From NCBI RefSeq assembly GCF_000931465.1, contig NZ_CP010892.1:186001-250000 (forward strand): a DNA stretch of 64,000 nt, written 5' to 3'. The notes under the pieces were generated by a model. That model made no database searches, had not been told where the DNA came from, and saw nothing but the letters and a program-made list of their open reading frames with translations. Source of the DNA: Pseudomonas sp. MRSN 12121. Its GTDB lineage: Bacteria; Pseudomonadota; Gammaproteobacteria; Pseudomonadales; Pseudomonadaceae. The position numbers were made by a program, and so were the translations under genes. Of this stretch, positions 7,772 to 17,322 are shown in pieces (the first letter of the stretch is position 1; each line of letters begins with the position of its first letter).

Positions 7772-10249
7772 ATGCCGCTGATTGTTCATCCCTCGCGTCT
7801 GTATGGTTTGCGCCCGTTGTTTCGCCTGGCGCTATGCAGCCAGTTGCTGTGGCCGACCCTGGCCTTCGCCGACCCGGCGTACGACCAGATGGTGCTCGAT
7901 GCCCGCGCCGGGACCTACGTTCCCGCGCTGACCCATTTGCGCCAGTTGCCGCCCGACCGCTTGACCGCCGGTCTGGTCAGCGACCATCTGCAGATCGCCA
8001 GCTGGGCCGGTCTCGATGCCGAGGTGGTGAATGTCTATGAAACCCAGGCCCGTGGCCGGGTGCTGCCGATCCAGGCGCTGACCGCCACCGCCCGCGCCTA
8101 TCGCAACCTCAAGCGCTGGGACTCGGCGATCCAGCTGTATCGCCTGGCCCTGGAGCGCGAACCACAGAATCCCGACCTGCAACTGGGCCTGGCCCTGACC
8201 CAGGCCGACTCCGGCCAGCCCGCTGAAGCCGTGCGCCGCGCCCGCGAGCTGGTGGCGGCCAAGCCGGACGACGCGACCCGCCGCCTGGCGCTGGGGTATG
8301 CCCTGACCCGCGCCGATCAACCCCATGAAGCCCTGTTCGAGTTCGACCAGGCGTTCATCCGCGCCGGCAGCCAGCCGCAAGTGGCTCGCGAATACGTGAT
8401 CGCCCTGCAGCGCGCGCGCCTGCCGGAGCCGGCGCTGCGCCTGGCACGCCAGCGGCCCGGGCTGCTCGATCCGGTATTGCTGCGGCGCCTGGAGGGCGAC
8501 GTGGCCGCCGAGCGTGTGCGCCTGACCGAGCTGGCGACGCGCAGCGAGACGGAGCGCTACGTCATCGCCGACCGCGCGCTGGCCGATTACGACCGGTTGA
8601 TCGCGACCTGGACGCCGGACCCCACCGCCAAGGACGACGTGACCCGCTGGCGCGTCGATCGCCTGGGCGCGCTCAAGGCTCGGGCGCGCAACGCCGAGGT
8701 CATCGACGAATACCACAAGCTCACCGCCGAAGACGTGGCCATCCCGACCTACGCCTTGCGCTGGGTCGCGTCCGCGCACCTGGACCAACGCAAGCCGGAA
8801 ATCGCCAGCGATCTCTATCGCCAGGTGCTGGCGGCGCCGGATGCCGATGTCAGCGACCGGGTCGAAGACAGCACGGCGCTGTATTACGCCCTGGTGGAAA
8901 GCGACCGCCCGCAAGAGGCGCAACAAGTCGCCGACGACTTGGCCAAGAGTCAGAAACCCCGGGTCGAACTCAAGGGGCTGCCGGTGGGCAACCCCAACGA
9001 TGATTGGATGGACGCCCAGCAACTGGCCGCGCAGTCCGGCAGCTACAGCGCCGACCTGGCGGGCAGCGAGCAGCGCCTGGCCAGCCTGGTGCAGCAGGCG
9101 CCGGGCAACCTGGGGCTGCGCCTGTCGGAAGCCCAGCTGTACCTGGCCCGCAAATGGCCACGCCGCGCCGAGGGCCTGCTCAAGGAAACCGAGGCCCAGG
9201 CACCGCGGGACATCGGCCTGGAAGTCGCCCAGGGCCATACCGCGCAGGATCTGCAGGAATGGCGCCAGCTCGACGCCCTGACCGACGACGTGATGCAGCG
9301 CTTCCCCGAGAACCGGCAGGTACAGCGCCTGGCTCGCCAGCGGGAAGTGCACGACATGGCCGAACTGCGGATCGAAACCTATGGCGGCAAGAGCTACGGC
9401 GGCGGCAGCAGTGGCGCCGGCGCGGTCACCGGGAGCAAGGATTTCGGCATCGAGAGCGTGCTCTACAGCCCGCCCATCGCTGAAGACTGGCGGCTGTTCG
9501 GCGGCCTCGGCTATGCCACCGGCGACTTCCAGGAAGGCACCGGGCACCACCGCTGGCAGCGCGTCGGCGTGGAGCGCCGGACCCGCGACATGACCCTGGA
9601 GGCGGAAGTCTCCAACCACTCCTATGGCTTTGGCGACAAGCAGGGCGCGCGCCTGGCTATCGCCCGCGACATCGACGACCACTGGCAATACGGCGGCAGC
9701 CTGGAATACCTATCGGCCAATACGCCGCTGCGCGCCCTGAACAGCGATATCTACGCCAATGGCGGCAGCGCGTTCCTGCGCTGGCGGGCCAACGAGAGCC
9801 GCGAATGGCGGCTGGCCCTGAGCCCATCGCATTTCAGCGACGGCAACAACCGTGTCGAAGCCTTGCTCACCGGTCGCGAAGGGGTGTACGCCACGCCGCA
9901 CGTGCAGGTCGACCTGGGCCTGGAAGTCGGCGCCAGCCACAACACCAAGGAAGACACGCCGTACTTCAACCCCAAGTCGGACTTCACGGTCCTGCCGATG
10001 GTGAACGTCAACCACGTGCTGTATCAGCGCTACGAGACTGCCTGGAGCCAGCAGTTCCAGGTCGGCGCCGGTACTTATAGCCAGCGCGACTACTCCACCG
10101 GGGCGATTGCCCTGCTCGGCTATGGCCAGCGCGTGACCTGGAACGACGTGTTCGAAGCCGGCGCCAACCTGAGCGTGGTCAACCGGCCGTACGACGGCGA
10201 TCGGGAAACCGATCTGCGCCTGCTCCTCGACCTTACTTACCGCTTCTAG
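7772..10249 (+). CDS. pgaA: PNAG export porin PgaA
   Basis: Outer-membrane exporter of poly-beta-1,6-N-acetyl-D-glucosamine, a biofilm polysaccharide. The 825-residue product has an N-terminal signal peptide (cleavage expected after ..TLAFA), a long alpha-helical TPR superhelix (about residues 30-500, with repeated LGLALTQADSG-like helices) that binds the deacetylated polymer in the periplasm, and a C-terminal beta-barrel (about 530-825) ending in a final strand LLLDLTYRF with terminal Phe. Length is close to E. coli PgaA (807). It is the first gene of pgaABCD; pgaB follows within 12 bases. Confidence 0.95.
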   Translation: MPLIVHPSRLYGLRPLFRLALCSQLLWPTLAFADPAYDQMVLDARAGTYVPALTHLRQLPPDRLTAGLVSDHLQIASWAGLDAEVVNVYETQARGRVLPIQALTATARAYRNLKRWDSAIQLYRLALEREPQNPDLQLGLALTQADSGQPAEAVRRARELVAAKPDDATRRLALGYALTRADQPHEALFEFDQAFIRAGSQPQVAREYVIALQRARLPEPALRLARQRPGLLDPVLLRRLEGDVAAERVRLTELATRSETERYVIADRALADYDRLIATWTPDPTAKDDVTRWRVDRLGALKARARNAEVIDEYHKLTAEDVAIPTYALRWVASAHLDQRKPEIASDLYRQVLAAPDADVSDRVEDSTALYYALVESDRPQEAQQVADDLAKSQKPRVELKGLPVGNPNDDWMDAQQLAAQSGSYSADLAGSEQRLASLVQQAPGNLGLRLSEAQLYLARKWPRRAEGLLKETEAQAPRDIGLEVAQGHTAQDLQEWRQLDALTDDVMQRFPENRQVQRLARQREVHDMAELRIETYGGKSYGGGSSGAGAVTGSKDFGIESVLYSPPIAEDWRLFGGLGYATGDFQEGTGHHRWQRVGVERRTRDMTLEAEVSNHSYGFGDKQGARLAIARDIDDHWQYGGSLEYLSANTPLRALNSDIYANGGSAFLRWRANESREWRLALSPSHFSDGNNRVEALLTGREGVYATPHVQVDLGLEVGASHNTKEDTPYFNPKSDFTVLPMVNVNHVLYQRYETAWSQQFQVGAGTYSQRDYSTGAIALLGYGQRVTWNDVFEAGANLSVVNRPYDGDRETDLRLLLDLTYRF

Positions 10250-10261
10250 AAGAGTGTGAAG

Positions 10262-12259
10262 ATGCCTCAGACCCTCCGTTGCATCCTCCTGCTGGGAGCC
10301 CTGTTTCTCAGCGCCTGTGCCCAGCAGGCCGCGGACTTCGTGACGCCGGCGCAGCGCCCTGTGCCCGCCAATGAAGCCCCCTGGCCCAAAAACCATGTAC
10401 TGGGCATCGCCTACCACGATGTCGATGACCGCGACCCCGACCAGGCAGTGGTGGGCGTGCGTACCGAACGGCTGATCGAGCAACTGGCCTGGCTGCGCGA
10501 GAACGGCTACCAGCCGGTCACCGTGGACCAGATCATGGCGGCGCGCAAAGGCGGCCCCGAGCTGCCGCCCAAGGCCGTGCTGCTGAGCTTCGACGACGGT
10601 TATTCGAGCTTCTATACCCGCGTGCTGCCGATCCTGCGCAGCTACAACTGGCATGCGCTGCTGGCCCCGGTCGGCGTGTGGATCGACACCCCGGCCAACC
10701 AGCCGGTGGATTTCGCCGGCACCCCGCGCCGGCGCTCGGACTTCCTCACCTGGGCGCAGATCCGCGAGATCTCCCGTTCCGGGCTGGTGGAAATCGCCGC
10801 CCACACCGACGCCAGCCACAAAGGCGTGCTGGCCAACCCCCAGGGCAACCTGCAACCGGCCGCCGCCACCCGGCGCTACGACGCCACGACCAAGCGCTAT
10901 GAAACCGAGGCCGAATTCGAGAGCCGCATGCGCAACGACGTGGCGACGATCTCGCAGAAGATCCGCGCGGCCACCGGCTACAGCCCGCGCGTCTGGGTCT
11001 GGCCATACGGCACCGCCGATGGCACGGCGCTGCGGGTGATAGGCGAGCAGGGCTACGACATGGCCCTGACCCTGGACGACGGCCTGGACGCCCTCGACAA
11101 CCTGATGAGCAGCCCGCGCTTCCTGGTGGCCTCGGACCCGGACGGCCTGCATTTCTCCAACAGCATCGTCGGCGTGCAGGCGCCGTCCGCGATGCGCGTG
11201 GTGCACGTCGACCTGGACAACGTCTACGACCCGGACCCGCAGCAGCAGGAAATCAACCTCGGCAAGCTGGTCCAGCGCATGGCCGACATGGGCGCCAACA
11301 CCGTGTTCCTGCAAGCCTTCGCCGATCCCAAGGGCGACGGCCTGGTCAAGTCGCTGTACTTCGCCAACCGCCACCTGCCGGTGCGTGCCGACATTTTCGA
11401 CCGGGTGGCCTGGCAGTTGCGTACCCGTGCCCACGTCAAGGTGTTCGCCTGGATGCCGGTGCTCGCCTTCGACCTCGACCCGAGCCTGCCACGCGTCACC
11501 CGCTGGGACCCGGAGACCGGCCAGGTGGGCGTCGACCCGGACCAGTACCGGCGCCTGTCGCCGTTCGATCCGCAGGTACGGCGCATCATCGGCGAGATCT
11601 ATGAAGACGTTGCGCGCCTGACCTCGGTGGACGGCATCCTCTATCACGACGACGCGCTGCTCTCGGACTTCGAGGACGCCAGCCCCGCAGCGCTGCGTGC
11701 CTATGCCGCCAATGGCCTGCCGGGCTCGATCGCCGCCCTGCGCGCCGACCCGGCGGCCCTGCAACGCTGGACCCGGTTCAAGAGCCGCTACCTGATCGGC
11801 TTCACCCACGAGCTGACCGCCAAGGTCAAGGCGATCCGCGGGCCGCAGGTGCTCACGGCGCGCAACCTGTTCGCCGAGCCGATGCTCAATCCGCACAGCG
11901 AAACCTGGTTCGCGCAGAACCTCGACGATTTCCTCGCCAGCTACGACTGGACCGCGCCCATGGCCATGCCGTTGATGGAAGGGCAGCAGCGCAAGGCCTC
12001 GGGCGCCTGGCTGGAGCGCCTGGTGGCGACGGTCAAGGCGCGCCCCGGCGCGCTGGAGCGCACCGTATTCGAGTTACAGGCCCGGGATTGGGCGCAAAAG
12101 CCGGCGAGCGATATCGACGCCGCACAAATGGCCGACTGGATGGGCCGACTCAAGCGCCAGGGCGCGACCAGTTTCGGCTACTACCCGGATAACTTTCTTG
12201 AGAACTCCCCGGACCTGAATGTCGTCCGTCCGGAGCTCTCCACCAAGTGGAATCCATAA
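10262..12259 (+). CDS. pgaB: PNAG N-deacetylase PgaB
   Basis: Periplasmic lipoprotein that partly de-N-acetylates PNAG before export through PgaA. About 665 residues: lipoprotein signal with lipobox LSAC near residue 17, a polysaccharide-deacetylase (CE4) domain with the metal/catalytic motif SFDDGY (about residue 105) and the later HTDASHKG segment, then a C-terminal GH153-like domain (from about residue 300) as in two-domain PgaB. The ATG at 10262 has AGAAGAG 7 bases upstream; a GTG at 10256 is an alternative start. It lies 3 bases before pgaC. Confidence 0.95.
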   Translation: MPQTLRCILLLGALFLSACAQQAADFVTPAQRPVPANEAPWPKNHVLGIAYHDVDDRDPDQAVVGVRTERLIEQLAWLRENGYQPVTVDQIMAARKGGPELPPKAVLLSFDDGYSSFYTRVLPILRSYNWHALLAPVGVWIDTPANQPVDFAGTPRRRSDFLTWAQIREISRSGLVEIAAHTDASHKGVLANPQGNLQPAAATRRYDATTKRYETEAEFESRMRNDVATISQKIRAATGYSPRVWVWPYGTADGTALRVIGEQGYDMALTLDDGLDALDNLMSSPRFLVASDPDGLHFSNSIVGVQAPSAMRVVHVDLDNVYDPDPQQQEINLGKLVQRMADMGANTVFLQAFADPKGDGLVKSLYFANRHLPVRADIFDRVAWQLRTRAHVKVFAWMPVLAFDLDPSLPRVTRWDPETGQVGVDPDQYRRLSPFDPQVRRIIGEIYEDVARLTSVDGILYHDDALLSDFEDASPAALRAYAANGLPGSIAALRADPAALQRWTRFKSRYLIGFTHELTAKVKAIRGPQVLTARNLFAEPMLNPHSETWFAQNLDDFLASYDWTAPMAMPLMEGQQRKASGAWLERLVATVKARPGALERTVFELQARDWAQKPASDIDAAQMADWMGRLKRQGATSFGYYPDNFLENSPDLNVVRPELSTKWNP

Positions 12260-12262
12260 ATC

Positions 12263-13612
12263 ATGTGGGATCGAGTGTTAGCCCTGTTCGTTCTGGCGAT
12301 TGTCCTCGGGGTGCCGCTGGGCCTGATCTTCTTGCTGACCGGCCAGTTCCTGATGGACTTCGTGTTCTATTACCCGCTGTTCATGTCCGGCCTGTGGATT
12401 GCCGGCGGCCTGTATTTCTGGATGCACTGGGAACGCCACTGGCCATGGGGCGAGAACACCCTGCCGCCACCGCTGGCCGGCGAGCCGCTGATCAGCATCC
12501 TGATCCCCTGCTACAACGAGGGCGACAACGCCACCGATACCATCCAGGCGGCGCTGGCCCAGCACTACCCGAACATCGAAGTCATCGCGATCAACGACGG
12601 CTCCAAGGACAACACCGCCGAAGTGCTGGATGCCCTGGCGTTGCAGGATCCGCGGTTGCGGGTGCTGCACCTGGCGGAAAACCAGGGCAAGGCCGTGGCC
12701 CTGCGCATGGGGGCGGTGGCGGCCCGCAGTGAATACCTGGTGTGCATCGACGGCGATGCCCTGCTGGCGCCCGACACGGCGGCCTATCTGGTGGCGCCGA
12801 TGCTGGACAACCCGCGCCTGGGCGCGGTGACCGGCAACCCGCGGATCCGGACCCGCTCGACCCTGGTGGGCCGGGTCCAGGTCGGCGAGTTCTCGTCGAT
12901 CATCGGCCTGATCAAGCGCACCCAGCGGGTGTTCGGCAAGGTCTTCACCGTCTCCGGGGTGATTGTCGCCTTCCGGCGTACGGCGCTGCACCGCGTCGGC
13001 TACTGGAGCCCGGACATGATCACCGAGGACATCGACATCAGCTGGAAGCTGCAGCTCGACCACTGGAACATCTTCTACGAGCCGCGGGCGCTGTGCTGGA
13101 TCCTCATGCCGGAAACCCTGCGCGGCCTGTGGAAGCAGCGCCTGCGCTGGGCCCAGGGCGGCGCCGAGGTGCTGTTCAAGAACATCCGCAGCATCTGGGA
13201 ATGGCGCCACCGCTACCTGTGGACGCTGCTGTTCGACTACTGCCTGTCCACCGGCTGGGCCTTCACTTTCCTGCTGTCGGTGATCTTCTGGGCCGTCGGC
13301 CAGTTCGTGCCCATGCCCGCGGCCATCGCCGTGGACCGCCTGATGCCGCCGGCCTTCACCGGGATGGTCCTGGCGATGGTCTGCCTGGGCCAGTTCGTGG
13401 TCAGCATCCTGATCGACCGGCGTTACGAGAAGGACCTGGGGAAAACCATGTTCTGGGTGGTCTGGTACCCGCTGGTGTTCTGGTTCGTCAGCCTGCTCAC
13501 CACCCTGGTGAGCTTTCCCAAGGTGCTGTTCGGCGAGCACCAGAAGCGCGCGCGCTGGGTCAGCCCGGACCGCGGCATCAAGCCGCGAAAAGACGAAGAG
13601 GAGGTGCGCTGA
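12263..13612 (+). CDS. pgaC: Poly-beta-1,6-N-acetylglucosamine synthase PgaC
   Basis: Inner-membrane processive GT2 glycosyltransferase polymerising UDP-GlcNAc into PNAG. The 449-residue protein has two N-terminal helices, a cytoplasmic GT2 domain with the expected motifs ([16 protein letters not shown], the TEDID aspartate pair and QRLRWAQGG for QxxRW), and C-terminal helices from about residue 330. Length and motif order match E. coli PgaC (441). It shares its final A with the start of pgaD (TGATG), so synthesis of the C and D subunits is likely coupled. Confidence 0.96.
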   Translation: MWDRVLALFVLAIVLGVPLGLIFLLTGQFLMDFVFYYPLFMSGLWIAGGLYFWMHWERHWPWGENTLPPPLAGEPLISILIPCYNEGDNATDTIQAALAQHYPNIEVIAINDGSKDNTAEVLDALALQDPRLRVLHLAENQGKAVALRMGAVAARSEYLVCIDGDALLAPDTAAYLVAPMLDNPRLGAVTGNPRIRTRSTLVGRVQVGEFSSIIGLIKRTQRVFGKVFTVSGVIVAFRRTALHRVGYWSPDMITEDIDISWKLQLDHWNIFYEPRALCWILMPETLRGLWKQRLRWAQGGAEVLFKNIRSIWEWRHRYLWTLLFDYCLSTGWAFTFLLSVIFWAVGQFVPMPAAIAVDRLMPPAFTGMVLAMVCLGQFVVSILIDRRYEKDLGKTMFWVVWYPLVFWFVSLLTTLVSFPKVLFGEHQKRARWVSPDRGIKPRKDEEEVR

Positions 13613-14118
13613 TGAAAATCATCCGAACCCGCCAGCGTCCGTTCCTGATGGTGGTGGACGTGGTCCTGACTATCCTGGCCTGGATCGGCCTGGTGTACCT
13701 GCTGGCCCGCGGGCTCATGCCCATGGTCGACAGCCACGCCGGGCCGCGGATCAACGTCAGCCTGTTCGATGCCCTGACCACCTTGCAGTTCTATGCCTGG
13801 GTCGCGGTGATCAACGCGGTGCTGTTGATTTCCTGGGCGCGTTATCGCCAGCGCCGCCACCGGAAATACCCGCCGCGCCTGCCGGCGCCGGTGGTGGACA
13901 ACCAGCGCCTGAGCGAACGCTTCAAGCTCAGCGACGAGACCTTTGCCCAGATGCGCCAGCCCGGGACCATCATCGTGCACAACGACGAAGAGGGCGGCAT
14001 CAGCCACGTCACCACCAAGTTCTTTCGGATCGCCACGCCGGACCAGCCCCATCCGCCGCTGATGCCGGAGCCGCTGGAGCGCGTCATCCACCTGCCGGGC
14101 GAAGACGGCAAGACCTAG
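13612..14118 (+). CDS. pgaD: PNAG biosynthesis protein PgaD
   Basis: Small inner-membrane partner needed with PgaC for PNAG polymerisation; in E. coli the PgaC/PgaD pair binds c-di-GMP allosterically. The 168-residue protein has two helices (about residues 13-36 and 60-80) followed by a cytoplasmic tail with RYRQRRHRKYPPR, which resembles PgaD proteins. It starts on the last base of pgaC. Three c-di-GMP-type proteins lie about 25-31 kb downstream in this window, but no direct link is shown. Confidence 0.9.
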   Translation: MKIIRTRQRPFLMVVDVVLTILAWIGLVYLLARGLMPMVDSHAGPRINVSLFDALTTLQFYAWVAVINAVLLISWARYRQRRHRKYPPRLPAPVVDNQRLSERFKLSDETFAQMRQPGTIIVHNDEEGGISHVTTKFFRIATPDQPHPPLMPEPLERVIHLPGEDGKT

Positions 14119-14155
14119 GCCGTGCCGGGCACCGATCCCGGCCGGCGTAACCGTG

Positions 14156-14193
14156 AAAAAGCCCCGGAGCTTGAAAAAAATCCGGGGTTTTTC
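14156..14193 (+). terminator. Rho-independent terminator of pgaABCD
   Basis: AAAAAGCCCCGGA pairs with TCCGGGGTTTTT around an A-rich loop, 38 bases after the pgaD stop. The A and T flanks make it potentially bidirectional. Confidence 0.9.
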
Positions 14194-14310
14194 GTTTACA
14201 AGCCGCCGCGACTCAAGCTCAATCAGCTCCGGTATCGCTCGATGGCAATGCTTCTTCGTGCGGCTATAGTCCTCTGGCTCCGATGAACCCATTCGCAAAG
14301 GTGCTCGCGT

Positions 14311-14871
14311 ATGTCCCGTTTTGCCTCTTTCTCCACCTGGCTGGCCGCCAGCGCTGTCCTGCTGGGCCTGCACGCGCCGGTGCAGGCCCAGGAGCGTTTC
14401 ACCCTGAACGTGCCCGGGGTCTCGGACAACCGTCTGTTCACCCCGGCCAGCGCCAGCGACGCCAAGGGCTGCGGCGGGCATAACCAGTCGCCGGCCCTGG
14501 CCTGGACCCCCGGCCCCGAAGGCACGCGCAGCTACGCCATCGTGATGCACGACCCCGACGGCGCCAAAGGCCAGGGCGTGGATCACTGGGTGCATTACGG
14601 GATCAAGGCCACGACCCGGCAGATCGCCGCGGGCGTGGGCGCCAAGGGCACCCTGGAAGGGCTGGGCGGCACCAACAGCAAAGGCACCACCACCTACGTC
14701 GGCCCCTGCCCGCCGGTGGGCGATAGCGCGCACCACTACATCATCCAGATCTACGCCCTGGAACTGGCGCCCGACGCCTTGCCGGCCGGCCTGACCCGCG
14801 CCCAGTTGCTGGAGAAGATCAACGGCCATGTGCTGCGCAACAGCAGCGTGGTACGGCGCTACCTGCGCTAA
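14311..14871 (+). CDS. YbhB/YbcL-family Raf kinase inhibitor-like protein
   Basis: A PEBP-fold protein of 186 residues with a signal peptide (LAASAVLLGLHAPVQA, cleavage near residue 27), so probably periplasmic. Family hallmarks are visible: the TPAS..CGGHNQSPAL region, HDPDGAKG (DPD motif) and DHWVHYGI (HW motif) around the anion-binding pocket. The ligand of bacterial members is generally unknown. The ATG has AAAGGTG upstream. It stands alone between the pga terminator and the VWA gene. Confidence 0.88.
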   Translation: MSRFASFSTWLAASAVLLGLHAPVQAQERFTLNVPGVSDNRLFTPASASDAKGCGGHNQSPALAWTPGPEGTRSYAIVMHDPDGAKGQGVDHWVHYGIKATTRQIAAGVGAKGTLEGLGGTNSKGTTTYVGPCPPVGDSAHHYIIQIYALELAPDALPAGLTRAQLLEKINGHVLRNSSVVRRYLR

Positions 14872-14960
14872 GCGAAATTTTTTTCCGGGGCTTAACCCGA
14901 ATCGCCCAGGCGTTTCGTCTCAAGGGGGGAATGGATCAATTTCTCCCGAGGTCAGCCCCC

Positions 14961-16703
14961 ATGTTCCTTTCTCCGCTCTACCTTCGTCCCGCCGTCCAGG
15001 GTTGCGCCGCCGGGTTGCTGCTGGCCCTGGCCGGGTGCGGCCAGCCGTCGCCGGACAACCGCGCTGGCGCGACTCCCGCGCCACAGGCGCCGCAACCGCC
15101 GGTCGCCGCGCCGGCGTCGGCCGAGATCCGGCGTGCCGATGTGGTGCTCGCCGGGTACAGCACCAAGGCCGCCGCGCCGATGCCGAGCGTGATACGGGAG
15201 CATGAGTCGCTGGCCGCCGACTACCGCAGCGAACCTCGCGAGCAGTACCGCAACCTGCCGGACAACCCGATCCACAGCGTGGCGCAGGCCCCGGTCTCGA
15301 CCTTCAGCGTCGACGTCGATACCGGCGCCTACGCCAACGTCCGGCGCCTGCTCAACCAGGGCAGCCTGCCGCCGGAAGGCGCGGTGCGCCTGGAAGAGCT
15401 GGTGAATTACTTTCCCTACGATTACGCCTTGCCCAGCGATGGCTCGCCCTTTGGCCTGACCACCGAGATCGCGCCGTCGCCGTGGAACCCTCACACCCGG
15501 TTGTTGCGCATCGGCATCAAGGCCTCCGATCGCGCGGTGGCCGAGCTGGCGCCAGCCAACCTGGTGTTCCTGGTGGATGTCTCCGGCTCGATGGATCGCC
15601 GCGAGGGCCTGCCGCTGGTGCAGAGCACCCTCAAGCTGCTGGTGGACCAGCTGCGCGAGCAGGACCGGGTATCGCTGGTGGTGTATGCCGGCGAGTCGCG
15701 GGTGGTGCTGGAGCCCACTTCCGGCCGCGACAAGGCGAAGATCCGCGAGGCCATCGAGCAACTGACCGCGGGCGGCTCCACCGCCGGCGCCTCGGGGATC
15801 CAGCTGGCCTATCGGATGGCCCGCCAGGGCTTCATCAAGAACGGCATCAACCGCATCCTGCTGGCCACCGACGGCGACTTCAACGTCGGCATCAGCGATT
15901 TCGACAGCCTGCGGCAGATGGCCGTCGAGCAGCGCAAGAGCGGGGTCTCCCTGACCACCCTGGGCTTTGGCGTGGACAACTACAACGAACACCTGATGGA
16001 GCAACTGGCCGATGCCGGCGACGGCAACTACGCCTATATCGACAACCTGCGCGAAGCGCGCAAGGTCCTGGTCGACCAGCTCGGCTCGACCCTGGCGGTG
16101 GTGGCCAGGGACGTGAAGCTGCAAGTGGAATTCAACCCGGCCCAGGTCAGCGAATACCGCCTGCTGGGTTATGAGAACCGCGCGCTCAAGCGTGAAGACT
16201 TCAGCAACGACAAGGTCGATGCCGGGGAAATCGGTGCCGGGCATACCGTCACGGCGCTGTATGAAATTGTCCCGGTGGGTGAGAAGGGCTGGCTGGAGCC
16301 GCTGCGTTACGGCCAGGCCAAGGCGCCGGCCGCCAGCGCCAGGGCCGATGAACTGGCCATGCTGCGGGTGCGCTATCAGGCGCCCCAGGGCGGTAGCAGC
16401 CGCTTGCTCGAACGGCCGATCCTGGCCTCGCAGCAGCGCGAGTCGCTCGCCGCAGCCAGCGATGATCTAAGATTCGCCGCAGCGGTGGCGGCCTTCGCCC
16501 AGCAGCTCAAGGACGGTCGCTACACCGGCGACTTTGGCCTCGAGGACACCGTGGCCCTGGCACGCGGCGCCAGGGGCGACGACCGTTTCGGCCTGCGTGG
16601 CGAGTTCGTGCAACTGGCGGAACTGGCGCAGAGCCTGCGGGCCCAGGCCGTTCCGGTGAAGCAGCCGGGGCGTTCCGGGGAGGCGTTGAGCCGCCGTGAG
16701 TAA
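14961..16703 (+). CDS. VWA-domain lipoprotein (YfbK-like)
   Basis: Envelope protein with a von Willebrand factor A domain. Starting at ATG 14961 gives a compact lipoprotein signal (AAGLLLALAGC, lipobox LAGC); an upstream ATG at 14931 has a purine-rich site but would lengthen the signal to about 36 residues. A YfbK-type N-terminal domain (VSTFSVDVDTGAYANVRR) precedes the VWA domain with an intact MIDAS (DVSGSMD) around base 15577, and a DUF3520-like C-terminal region follows. Its end overlaps the earliest possible start of the sigma gene, pointing to a VWA-sigma-anti-sigma transcription unit. Confidence 0.88.
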   Translation: MFLSPLYLRPAVQGCAAGLLLALAGCGQPSPDNRAGATPAPQAPQPPVAAPASAEIRRADVVLAGYSTKAAAPMPSVIREHESLAADYRSEPREQYRNLPDNPIHSVAQAPVSTFSVDVDTGAYANVRRLLNQGSLPPEGAVRLEELVNYFPYDYALPSDGSPFGLTTEIAPSPWNPHTRLLRIGIKASDRAVAELAPANLVFLVDVSGSMDRREGLPLVQSTLKLLVDQLREQDRVSLVVYAGESRVVLEPTSGRDKAKIREAIEQLTAGGSTAGASGIQLAYRMARQGFIKNGINRILLATDGDFNVGISDFDSLRQMAVEQRKSGVSLTTLGFGVDNYNEHLMEQLADAGDGNYAYIDNLREARKVLVDQLGSTLAVVARDVKLQVEFNPAQVSEYRLLGYENRALKREDFSNDKVDAGEIGAGHTVTALYEIVPVGEKGWLEPLRYGQAKAPAASARADELAMLRVRYQAPQGGSSRLLERPILASQQRESLAAASDDLRFAAAVAAFAQQLKDGRYTGDFGLEDTVALARGARGDDRFGLRGEFVQLAELAQSLRAQAVPVKQPGRSGEALSRRE

Positions 16704-16740
16704 TGTCATGACCCACCACCAGAAGGAGTTCAGCACGACC

Positions 16741-17322
16741 ATGCCTGCGGTGAACCGGTCAGCATCCGCCAGCAGCGACGAAGCGCTGCTGGCGCATTAT
16801 CGCGCGGGCGACAGCGCCGCCTTCGAGGTGCTCTACCAGCGTCACCGCCAGGGCCTGTACCGGTTTCTGCTGGGCCTGTGCGACAAGGCCGAGCTGGCCG
16901 ACGAGATCTACCAGGACACCTGGCTCAGCCTGATCCGCACCGCCAGCGAGCCCAAGGGCCGGGCCAGTTTCCGCACCTGGCTGTACCAGATCGCGCGCAA
17001 CCGGCTGATCGATCACTGGCGCAAACAGGGCATCCGCCATCCCGTGCACGACAGCTACGACGAACAATTGCATGAGCGGGCCGATGACGCCGACGGCCCG
17101 GAGCAGCACCTGAGCCTGAGCCGCGAGCAGCAACGCATCAATGCGGCGCTGCAAGTCTTGCCCGCCGACCAGCGCGAAGTGTTCTTGCTGCGCGCCCACG
17201 GCGAACTGGAGTTGCCACAGATCGCCAGCCTTACCGACACACCGCTGGAAACGGTAAAAAGCCGCTTCCGTTACGCGCTGAAAAAACTGCGTCGGCTCCT
17301 GGCCGAGGAGGTACTCACATGA
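16741..17322 (+). CDS. ECF-type RNA polymerase sigma factor
   Basis: Extracytoplasmic-function sigma factor, about 193 residues. Region 2 is seen in AAFEVLYQRHRQGLYRF and DEIYQDTWLSLIR, and region 4 in LPADQREVFLLRAHGELELPQ followed by an HTH ending TPLETVKSRFRYALKKLR. The start is uncertain: ATG 16741 lies 12 bases after AAGGAG; GTG 16696 and ATG 16708 are in frame and would overlap or abut the VWA gene. The stop overlaps the next gene by 4 bases, as expected for a sigma/anti-sigma pair. Target promoters are unknown. Confidence 0.9.
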   Translation: MPAVNRSASASSDEALLAHYRAGDSAAFEVLYQRHRQGLYRFLLGLCDKAELADEIYQDTWLSLIRTASEPKGRASFRTWLYQIARNRLIDHWRKQGIRHPVHDSYDEQLHERADDADGPEQHLSLSREQQRINAALQVLPADQREVFLLRAHGELELPQIASLTDTPLETVKSRFRYALKKLRRLLAEEVLT